A model generated the notes under the pieces. The model was not told where the DNA came from and ran no database searches. It saw only the letters and a list, made by a program, of their open reading frames with translations. From Candidatus Rokuibacteriota bacterium (GTDB taxonomy: Bacteria; Methylomirabilota; Methylomirabilia; Rokubacteriales; CSP1-6), in contig QHSL01000096.1 of NCBI GenBank assembly GCA_003220435.1, positions 1 through 47,378 on the forward strand: DNA of 47,378 nt, in the 5' to 3' direction. Shown here piece by piece: positions 41,655 through 47,378 of the stretch (positions within the stretch are counted from its first letter, which is position 1; each line of letters begins with the position of its first letter). The position numbers were made by a program, and so were the translations under genes.

Positions 41655-41894
41655 TTTTCATCGCCGCGCCTCGGCCGGTGGGGCCCCAGCCCCGCGACGG
41701 CCTGCGGCGCGCACTTTTCATCGCCGCGCCTCGGCCGGTGGGGCCCCAGCCCCGCGACGGCCTGCGGCGCGCACTTTTCATCGCCGCCCCTCGGCCGGCG
41801 GGGCCCCAGCCCCGCGACGGCCTGCGGCGCGCACTTTTCATCGCCGCCCCTCGGCCGGCGGGGCCCCAGCCCCGCGACGGCCTGCGGCGCGCAC
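41655..41894. repeat. Tandem array of four 60-bp units carrying the REP-like hairpin
   Basis: Four head-to-tail 60-bp units each contain the hairpin repeat (copies at 41665-41713, 41725-41773, 41785-41833 and 41845-41893) joined by an identical short linker ACTTTTCATCG. Units 1-2 share GCCGCGCC and GGCCGGTGGGG, and units 3-4 share GCCGCCCC and GGCCGGCGGGG, which suggests stepwise duplication. Since 60 is a multiple of 3, frames stay open on both strands. On the minus strand this gives 20-residue repeats starting MKSARRRPSRGWGP. The array fills the gap between soxA and the exonuclease gene. Confidence 0.9.
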
Positions 41895-42679
41895 TACGGC
41901 CGGACGCCGGGCGTCTCCATGGTCATCCCGCGCGCGCGCCACATCAGGAACAGCTCGAGCTCCACGAGCTCGGGCGCGCCGTACTCGTACCCTTCCGCGC
42001 GGATCCCGACGAGACAGTTGCGCAGCCGCCGCTGGAGCGAGCCGAGGCTCTGCCATTCCAGCCGGTAGACCGGATAGCCGGTTGGATGCGCCTGCGGGAT
42101 CGCATTACCGGCGAGCCGCCGTCCCCAGTTGTCGTCGTGACACTGGCTGCAGGCCAGGTTGAGCTGCCCCTGCCGCCGGTAGAACGCGGCTCGCCCGTTC
42201 TCGAGGAACGGCTGCGTGCGGGCGTCGACGACGACGTCGATCGGCAGGCCACGCGACTGGCGCCCCACGTACGCCGTCAGCGCCAGGAGCTCGCGGCTCT
42301 CGTAGGCGAGCGGCGGTGCGCGCTGCCGGTCGACGCGGCACAGGTTGATGCGCTGCTCGAGATTCACGGGCCGCTTCAACGCGGCGTCGAACGCCGGATA
42401 GCGCGCGGCCACGCCTTTCATGCCGGCGCTCGCGTCGCCGTGGCAGTCGGCGCAGGCGCGTCCGGCCGCACCGGTCTTCCGAGCCCAGAGCGTGCCGCCC
42501 TCGAGCACCGCGAGCATCCCGGGATTGACGGTGTCGTCGTCCTGCATCGCGCGCGTCTCGCGGCTCATGAAGTCGTAACCCGAGCGGCGCTCGGCCCGCG
42601 GGATCTCGCCGGCGAACGTCGCCCCGGCGAGGACCATCACCGAGAGCGCGGCGAGGCGGCGGGGGGCTCTCCCGCTCAA
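41894..42679 (-). CDS. soxA: Sulfur-oxidation dihaem cytochrome SoxA
   Basis: The 261-residue protein starts at TTG 42679, overlapping the soxZ stop by TTGA. The signal peptide covers residues 1-25 (ending TFAGE). Two haem sites are present, CADCH and CSQCH. The Cys in LRNCLVGIRAEGYEYG fits the modified-Cys haem ligand of SoxA, followed by the usual ELVELELFL end. SoxA with SoxX forms the c-type cytochrome that links thiosulfate to the SoxY Cys in the periplasm. It is the last gene of the sulfur operon. No soxB follows; the hairpin array does. Confidence 0.9.
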   Translation of the reverse strand: MSGRAPRRLAALSVMVLAGATFAGEIPRAERRSGYDFMSRETRAMQDDDTVNPGMLAVLEGGTLWARKTGAAGRACADCHGDASAGMKGVAARYPAFDAALKRPVNLEQRINLCRVDRQRAPPLAYESRELLALTAYVGRQSRGLPIDVVVDARTQPFLENGRAAFYRRQGQLNLACSQCHDDNWGRRLAGNAIPQAHPTGYPVYRLEWQSLGSLQRRLRNCLVGIRAEGYEYGAPELVELELFLMWRARGMTMETPGVRP

Positions 42680-42930
42680 TCGACCGAGATGGTGGTGGTT
42701 TCGGCCGCCGAGAAGCCGTTGTCGCCGGTCCACTGGAACGTGAGCGTCCCGCTCTCGGTGGCGACGGTCGAGAAGACGAAGAACGGATTGGCGGCGATCG
42801 CCGGATGGAGCTCGGCCCGGAAGACCTCGGTGCCGTTGTAGGTGCACACGAACTGCCGAATGAGCGTCTTGATCTCGATGATCTCGCCGCGTCGGGCTCG
42901 CGCCGGCACGTTGACGAGCGCGTTGGCCAC
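42676..42930 (-). CDS. soxZ: Thiosulfate oxidation carrier-complex protein SoxZ
   Basis: The 84-residue protein starts at GTG 42930. It shows VNVPARARRGEIIEIKTLIR, FVCTYNGTEVFRAELHPAIA and TGTLTFQWTGDNG-like strands (here ESGTLTFQWTGDNGFSAA), typical of the SoxZ immunoglobulin-like fold and slightly shorter than many SoxZ proteins (about 95-105). It pairs with SoxY to carry sulfur intermediates. It has no signal peptide, as usual, since export is by its SoxY partner. It lies 2 nt past soxY and overlaps soxA. Confidence 0.9.
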   Translation of the reverse strand: MANALVNVPARARRGEIIEIKTLIRQFVCTYNGTEVFRAELHPAIAANPFFVFSTVATESGTLTFQWTGDNGFSAAETTTISVD

Positions 42931-42932
42931 GG

Positions 42933-43397
42933 CTACGCGTCCTCGAGACAGGCGGCCAGTGTCACCACGACCGCCGCGGTGGCGGACCAGAACGAGCCGT
43001 CGCTCAGCTCGCCGATCGCGGTCACCGTCTGGGTGTTGGCGAGGCGGATGCGAGTCGACACGCGCGCCTGACCGGCGCGCGGCCCGAAGCGGAAGCTCAC
43101 GACGTCGGGCTGCGGGTTCAGCTCGGTGAAGATGTGAATCGCCTTCACGTGGTCGGCCGGGGTCATCGGGCTCTCGACGCTGACCGTGAGCGGCACGGTG
43201 TTGCCGTTCTCGGAGAGCGGCGGCAGTTCGAGCTTCACTCGGCCCTTCGAGACGCGGGCGGAGCCCACCACCTTTCGGATGGCGTCCTCCATCTCCTTCG
43301 GGGTCGCGTGCACGGGCGCGACCGTGATGACCGCCCCGAGCCCCAGCCCGGCCGCGGCGGCCGCGAGGAACTCGCGACGGGACCTCTCGCGGTCCAT
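42933..43397 (-). CDS. soxY: Thiosulfate oxidation carrier protein SoxY with variant C-terminus
   Basis: The 154-residue protein starts at ATG 43397 in a TGATG overlap with soxX. The Tat signal SRREFLAAAAAGLGLGA exports it. The core KVKLELPPLSENGNTVPLTV-like segment (here GRVKLELPPLSENGNTVPLT) and HVKAIHIFTELNPQPDVVSF are SoxY strands. The flexible arm that normally ends in GGCGG reads VVVTLAACLEDA here. The sulfur-carrying Cys is kept, but the glycines around it are replaced and three extra residues follow. It may still carry sulfur, or it may be a divergent subgroup. Confidence 0.87.
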   Translation of the reverse strand: MDRERSRREFLAAAAAGLGLGAVITVAPVHATPKEMEDAIRKVVGSARVSKGRVKLELPPLSENGNTVPLTVSVESPMTPADHVKAIHIFTELNPQPDVVSFRFGPRAGQARVSTRIRLANTQTVTAIGELSDGSFWSATAAVVVTLAACLEDA

Positions 43398-43825
43398 CAG
43401 TCCTTCAGCGTCGTCAAGAAGGCCACCACGTCCTCGATCTGCTCGGCGTTCAGGACGGGCTTGTCGCGCCACGCCGGCGCCACCCGCAGGAGCCCATCGG
43501 TTCGATGATACGCCGGCATGATAGTGGCCGGGTTGATTCGGCTCGAATCGACGATCCGCAGCCGCAGCTGGCCCTCGGACCAGCGCTTCCCGGCGCCCGC
43601 GAGATCGGGCGCGAGATTGCCCTGGAAGCGCTCCTCAGGAAACGGTCCGCTGTGGCACAGCAGGCACAGGCCGACCTGGCGGCTGGTGATGATCGCGCGG
43701 CCGCGCACCGGGTCGCCCTTGGCCCCGGTGAGCGACGTCGGGATCGAGTCTTGCGCGTTCGCCGGGTCGCCGCTCGCCGCGCCCAGCCCGCAGCAGGCGG
43801 CGACCAACACCGCGGCGAATCTCAC
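43397..43825 (-). CDS. soxX: Sulfur-oxidation monohaem cytochrome SoxX
   Basis: The 142-residue protein starts at GTG 43825, overlapping the fccB stop by GTGA. A signal peptide (about 1-23) precedes CLLCH, a single haem site. The pattern GNLAPDLAGAGKRWSEGQLR and ATIMPAYHRTDG supplies the Met axial ligand. The end VLNAEQIEDVVAFLTTLKD is typical of SoxX. It pairs with SoxA in the periplasm and passes electrons to a cytochrome c. It overlaps soxY by TGATG. Confidence 0.9.
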   Translation of the reverse strand: MRFAAVLVAACCGLGAASGDPANAQDSIPTSLTGAKGDPVRGRAIITSRQVGLCLLCHSGPFPEERFQGNLAPDLAGAGKRWSEGQLRLRIVDSSRINPATIMPAYHRTDGLLRVAPAWRDKPVLNAEQIEDVVAFLTTLKD

Positions 43826-45096
43826 CCGAACGCCTCGGTGGTGATCGTGCGGAACCACGCCTCGGCGAGCACCGCCTCGGCCTTTCGCGCTTCGCGCGGC
43901 GCGTCCGACGGGCTCACGCCGCCAGAACCGGGAACGTCGGCGAGCTGTCCGCCCGTGGGCTGGTAGACGCCGGCGACGGAGATCCCGTAGTCGGGCGCGA
44001 CCAGGCTGTAGCAGGTGTTGATCAGCTTGGGGACGGACGGCGTGCCGCCGGCGACGAGCGTGGCCACCGCGGCAGCGCACACCTTGGCCTGAGAGTTCGC
44101 GGCGAAGGCCGACTTCGGCATCGCGCCGGCGATCGCGGCGTCACCGATGACGTGGATGCCGGCCTGCAGCTTCGACTCGAACGTGACCGGATCGATCGGG
44201 CACCAGCCGCTGCGGTCGGCAACGCCGGCGGCCTCGGCGATGCGGCCCGCCTTCTGCGGCGGGATGACGTTGGCCACCTTCGCCTGATGCTTGCCGAAGT
44301 CGGTCACCAGCGTGCTCGTCGCGGCGTGGACCGAGGTGACGTTGCCCCCCTTGGAGAGCGGCACCCACTCGAGCAGGCCCGGATAGAGCTCGGCCCAGGC
44401 GGCCTGGAACAGGCGCTGCTTCGAGAACGCGTCCTTCGCGTCGAGCACGATCAGCTTGGACTTCGGCTTCTTCGTCTTGAGGAAGTGGGCGATCAGGCTC
44501 GCGCGCTCGTAGGGCCCGGGCGGGCACCGGAACGGGTTCGCCGGCGCCGAGATGACGACGAGCCCGCCGTCGTCCATGCCCTCGAGCTGACGGCGCAGCA
44601 ACAGCGTCTGCTCGCCCGCGCGCCACGCGTGCGGCATCTGGCCGGCCGCCGCCTCATCGTATCCCGGGAGCGCGCCCCATTTGATGTCGATGCCGGGCGC
44701 CAGCACGAGCCGGTCGTATGGCAGCCTGGCGCCGTCGGCGAGCGTGACCGATTTGCCCTGCGCGTCGACAGCGGTCGCGGTGGTGCGGGCGATGGTGATG
44801 CCGTCGGCGGCGACGCGCTCGTAGGTGAACCGCTGGGCGGAGAGCTCGCGCAGGCCGCCGATCACCGCGTTGCTGAACGGGCACGCGGTGAACGTCGCGT
44901 TCGGCTCGACCAGCATCACCGCGATGCGCGGGTCGGCCTGGCGCAGCGCGCGGGCGCAGCTGGCGCCGGCGAAGCCGCCGCCGACGACCACGACGCGGGG
45001 TCCACTCGCCTGGGCGCGAGCGCGACGCGGACCAAGAGCGACCGTGGCGGCCGCCGCGACGCTCAGCTCGAGAAAGTGTCGGCGGGTCGCCTTCAC
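43822..45096 (-). CDS. fccB: Flavocytochrome c sulfide dehydrogenase flavoprotein (FccB-like)
   Basis: The 424-residue protein starts at GTG 45096, overlapping the small cytochrome stop by GTGA. A Tat-like signal (TRRHFLELSVAAAATVALGP) precedes the FAD motif VVVVGGGFAGASCARAL. The redox Cys residues appear as TACPFSNAVIGG and FRCPPGPYERASL, and IHVIGDAAIAGAMPKSAFAA is the second FAD motif with the usual family ending. It should oxidise sulfide to sulfur in the periplasm and pass electrons to the adjacent cytochrome. Placement between the cytochrome and soxX supports a sulfur role. Confidence 0.92.
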   Translation of the reverse strand: MKATRRHFLELSVAAAATVALGPRRARAQASGPRVVVVGGGFAGASCARALRQADPRIAVMLVEPNATFTACPFSNAVIGGLRELSAQRFTYERVAADGITIARTTATAVDAQGKSVTLADGARLPYDRLVLAPGIDIKWGALPGYDEAAAGQMPHAWRAGEQTLLLRRQLEGMDDGGLVVISAPANPFRCPPGPYERASLIAHFLKTKKPKSKLIVLDAKDAFSKQRLFQAAWAELYPGLLEWVPLSKGGNVTSVHAATSTLVTDFGKHQAKVANVIPPQKAGRIAEAAGVADRSGWCPIDPVTFESKLQAGIHVIGDAAIAGAMPKSAFAANSQAKVCAAAVATLVAGGTPSVPKLINTCYSLVAPDYGISVAGVYQPTGGQLADVPGSGGVSPSDAPREARKAEAVLAEAWFRTITTEAFG

Positions 45097-45383
45097 CGCT
45101 GCGCGGCGTACCAGGCGGCGATCGCCTGGATCTCGGCGTCCGTGAATCCCTTGGCGATGCGATCCATCACGGTGCCGGCTCGGGCGCCCGAACGGAAGTC
45201 CTGCATGGCCTTGACGATCTCGGCGCGGTCGCGACCAACGAGCCGCACGACGGGGGACTGAACGCGCGCCGACGAGGGATGACACCCCGAGCACGCCGCG
45301 GCGCCGGCCGGAGGCTCGGCCGATGCGACAGTAGCCGCCGCGATCGTCACATACGCGATCGCGGCGGCCAGGGTGCTACGCAC
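45093..45383 (-). CDS. Small monohaem cytochrome c (FccA-like electron acceptor)
   Basis: The 96-residue protein starts at ATG 45383. The signal peptide covers residues 1-22 (VASAE). CSGCH at about 31-35 is the haem site, and GTVMDRIAKGFTDAEIQAIA carries the Met ligand and the closing helix. Size and position next to FccB fit the cytochrome subunit of sulfide dehydrogenase, here with one haem. It also begins 3 nt past the molybdopterin oxidoreductase, so it may serve that enzyme as well. Both roles are inferred from context. Confidence 0.88.
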   Translation of the reverse strand: MRSTLAAAIAYVTIAAATVASAEPPAGAAACSGCHPSSARVQSPVVRLVGRDRAEIVKAMQDFRSGARAGTVMDRIAKGFTDAEIQAIAAWYAAQR

Positions 45384-45386
45384 GCT

Positions 45387-47378
45387 CTACACCATCGTGA
45401 TGCCGTGGTTCTTGAGCGGGAACGTGCGGATGCGCTTCCCGGTCGCTCTAGCCATGGCGTTCAGGACAGCCGGCGCCGCCACGCAGATCGTCGGCTCGCC
45501 GACGCCGCCCCAGAACCCGCCGGAGGGCATGATGATCGACTCGACCTTCGGCATCTGCGCGATCTTCATCGAGTCGTAGGTGGTGAAGTTCGTCTGCTCG
45601 ATGGCGCCGTTCTTCACGGTGCACTCTTCCATGAACACCGCCGACAGCCCGTAGACGAACGACCCGGCGATCTGCCGCTCGATCTGGGCCGGATTGACGG
45701 CGTGGCCCGGATCGGTCGCGCAGACGATGCGGCGGACCTTCACCTTGTCGCCGCCGGTGACGGACACCTCGGCGCACGCCGCCACGTAGCTGCCGAACGC
45801 CATCATGTGCGCCAGCCCTCGGTGCACGCCCTGCGGCGCCGGCTTGCCCCACCCGGCGCGGTCGGCCACCGCGTTCAGCACCGCGAGGTGCTTGGGATGC
45901 TTGGCCATCAGCTTACGCCGGAACTCGAGCGCGTCCTGACCGGCGGCCGAGGCGAGCTCGTCCATGAAGCATTCCAGGAAGATCGCGTTCTGGTTGATGT
46001 TCACGCCGCGCCAGAATCCGGGCGGGACGTGGGTGTTGCGCATGGCGTGGTCGATCAGGAGATTGGGCACGGTGTAGCCGAGCGTGAAATCGCCGCTCGG
46101 ATCGAGGCCCTGGAACGTGGCGTTGTCCCGGCCGTCCTGGAGATTTTGCGGGAACACGGCGGACAGGATGGACTGGCCCGACAGCCGCATGTGCAGTCCG
46201 ACCAGGTTGCCGCTCGCGTCGAGCCCGCCCGTCATCTTCGCCTGCATGACCGGGTGATACCGGCCGTGCGTCATGTCCTCCTCGCGCGACCACAGCATCT
46301 TCACCGGCGTGCCCGGGATCTGCTTGGCGATCAGCACCGCCTGCGTGACGTAGTCGTGGAAGGCGCCGCGGCGGCCGAAGCCGCCGCCGATGACCATGAT
46401 CTTGTAGACCTCGCACTTGTCGGCCGGCAGGCCGGAAGCCGCCAACGTCGCCGCGAACGCGGCTTCGCCGTTCTGTGTCGGCACCCAGACCTCGCATTTG
46501 TCCGCCGTGAACTTGGCTGTCGCGTTCATCGGCTCCATCGGCGCGTGATTCAGGAACGGGTACGCGTACACCGCCTCGACTTTCTTCGCCGCGCCGGCGA
46601 TGGCGCCCTTCACGTCGCCGACCTGGGTGCGCACGAAGGCCTGATCGGCGCCGAGGCCCTCCTTGAGCATGTCGGCGATCGTGGCGCTCGACACCTTCGC
46701 GTTCGGCCCCTCGTCCCAGGTGATCGGCAACGCGTCGAGGGCCTTCTTGGCCTCCCACCACGTCTCGGCCACGACCGCGACCGCCGAATCGCCGACCTGG
46801 ACCACGTGCTTCACGCCCGGCATGCCCTTGACCTTGTCGGCCTCGAAGCTCTTTACCTTGCCGCCGAACACGGGGCAGTCCTTGATCGCGGCATTGAGCA
46901 TCCCCGGCAGCTTGAGATCGAATCCGTAGACCTGCGCGCCGGTGACCTTCGTCATCGTGTCGAGGCGCTTCACCGACTTGCCGATGATCTTCCACTCCTT
47001 CGGATCCTTCAGCGTCACCTCGGCCGGCGGGGTCAGCTTCGCGGCGGCTTCCGCCACCTTGCCGTAGGTGGTCGTGCGGCCGGACGGCTTGTGCGTGATC
47101 ACGCTGTTGGCGGCGCTGCACTCGGAGGCGGGTACGCTCCACGCATTCGCCGCGGCCTGTACGAGCATCATGCGGGCCAGCGCGCCGCCCTTGCGGACGT
47201 ACTCGTTCGACTCGCGGATGCCCCGGCTCCCGCCGGTGGAGAAGTTGCCCCACGGGCGCTTGCGCGCGACGGACTGGCCGGGCGTCGGATATTCGGTCGT
47301 CACCTTCGTCCAGTCGGCCTCCAGCTCCTCGGCGACCATCTGCGCCAGACCGGTGAGCGTGCCCTGCCCCATCTCGGA
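45387..47378 (-). CDS. Xanthine dehydrogenase-family molybdopterin subunit (IorB-like), 5' partial
   Basis: At least 663 residues are present and the start lies beyond the right edge. It opens with EMGQGTLTGLAQMVAEEL and has the two molybdopterin regions: MVIGGGFGRRGAFHDYVTQA with VPPGFWRGVNINQNAIF, and the late GFWGGVGEPTICVAAPAVLN with the catalytic Glu, then RTFPLKNHGI. This is the isoquinoline 1-oxidoreductase beta-type subfamily rather than CO dehydrogenase, since no AYRGAGR loop is seen. Such enzymes hydroxylate N-heterocycles or aldehydes and often pass electrons to a c-type cytochrome, which follows directly. A small [2Fe-2S] subunit would be expected upstream, outside the window. Confidence 0.92.
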   Translation of the reverse strand, partial: SEMGQGTLTGLAQMVAEELEADWTKVTTEYPTPGQSVARKRPWGNFSTGGSRGIRESNEYVRKGGALARMMLVQAAANAWSVPASECSAANSVITHKPSGRTTTYGKVAEAAAKLTPPAEVTLKDPKEWKIIGKSVKRLDTMTKVTGAQVYGFDLKLPGMLNAAIKDCPVFGGKVKSFEADKVKGMPGVKHVVQVGDSAVAVVAETWWEAKKALDALPITWDEGPNAKVSSATIADMLKEGLGADQAFVRTQVGDVKGAIAGAAKKVEAVYAYPFLNHAPMEPMNATAKFTADKCEVWVPTQNGEAAFAATLAASGLPADKCEVYKIMVIGGGFGRRGAFHDYVTQAVLIAKQIPGTPVKMLWSREEDMTHGRYHPVMQAKMTGGLDASGNLVGLHMRLSGQSILSAVFPQNLQDGRDNATFQGLDPSGDFTLGYTVPNLLIDHAMRNTHVPPGFWRGVNINQNAIFLECFMDELASAAGQDALEFRRKLMAKHPKHLAVLNAVADRAGWGKPAPQGVHRGLAHMMAFGSYVAACAEVSVTGGDKVKVRRIVCATDPGHAVNPAQIERQIAGSFVYGLSAVFMEECTVKNGAIEQTNFTTYDSMKIAQMPKVESIIMPSGGFWGGVGEPTICVAAPAVLNAMARATGKRIRTFPLKNHGITMV

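Noticed and set aside
41655-41894. CRISPR array
   Set aside because: The units are contiguous 60-bp tandem repeats with identical linkers and no variable spacers, and no cas genes are nearby.
39395-42841. Very long plus-strand open frame (about 1148 codons) across the SGNH, exonuclease, array and soxA region
   Set aside because: It is antisense to four well-supported genes, has low-complexity Arg/His/Glu-rich sequence and exists because stop codons are rare at this GC content.
1-47378. tRNA, rRNA, integrase or transposase genes
   Set aside because: No such gene or attachment-site duplication was recognised on either strand.

Overview
The window is a very GC-rich, densely packed stretch of bacterial chromosome with about 46 genes or gene remnants. 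It holds no rRNA, tRNA, phage or conjugation genes. The gene content is typical of environmental soil or subsurface bacteria such as Candidatus Rokubacteria or Methylomirabilota: F420-type luciferase-like oxidoreductases, amidohydrolases, hydantoinase/oxoprolinase, many ABC importers, cytochrome/beta-propeller hybrids and sox genes. That assignment rests on gene content alone and is an inference.

Layout. 1-2.3 kb: the broken end of an M20 peptidase, then a short gene that is probably a UGSC-family selenoprotein with an in-frame UGA at 1210, facing a small coiled-coil protein and an amidohydrolase. 2.4-6.4 kb: an orphan hybrid histidine kinase, a ThuA-like protein and an isochorismatase-like protein. 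6.4-11.4 kb (minus): a catabolic operon of amidohydrolase, LLM oxidoreductase, proline racemase-family enzyme, alpha/beta hydrolase and DUF1028 protein. 11.5-19.5 kb (plus): an SDR, a damaged nitrate/taurine-type ABC importer, a large 193-nt palindrome, a triple-RidA protein, a peptide-type binding protein, a VOC protein and a haem-binding beta-propeller protein. 19.5-28.1 kb (minus): HyuA, HyuB and a complete BMP-type ABC importer, probably one uptake-plus-hydrolysis operon for a cyclic amide or purine-like substrate. 28.2-30.3 kb: 3-hydroxyanthranilate dioxygenase and a patatin lipoprotein. 30.3-34.7 kb (minus): a second haem-binding propeller protein, a D-2-hydroxyacid dehydrogenase and an MFS transporter. 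34.8-39.1 kb: a FAD amine oxidase, a TrpX-type binding protein, a frameshifted WD40 lipoprotein and an LLM oxidoreductase. 39.1-41.9 kb: an SGNH hydrolase and a 5'-3' exonuclease, followed by a four-unit tandem array of a dispersed hairpin repeat. 41.9-47.4 kb (minus): a molybdopterin oxidoreductase, a small cytochrome c, FccB, SoxX, SoxY, SoxZ and SoxA, a lithotrophic sulfur-oxidation operon with no soxB in view.

Gene junctions repeatedly use 4-nt overlaps (GTGA, TTGA), so operons are tightly coupled. Several genes have a TATNNT box only a few bases upstream of ATG, which suggests leaderless transcripts. Five loci are broken by deletion or frameshift. Without reads, real decay cannot be told apart from assembly error. 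The observations most worth a second look are the putative selenoprotein with its SECIS-like hairpin, the hairpin repeat family with its tandem array, the 193-nt palindrome and the variant SoxY.
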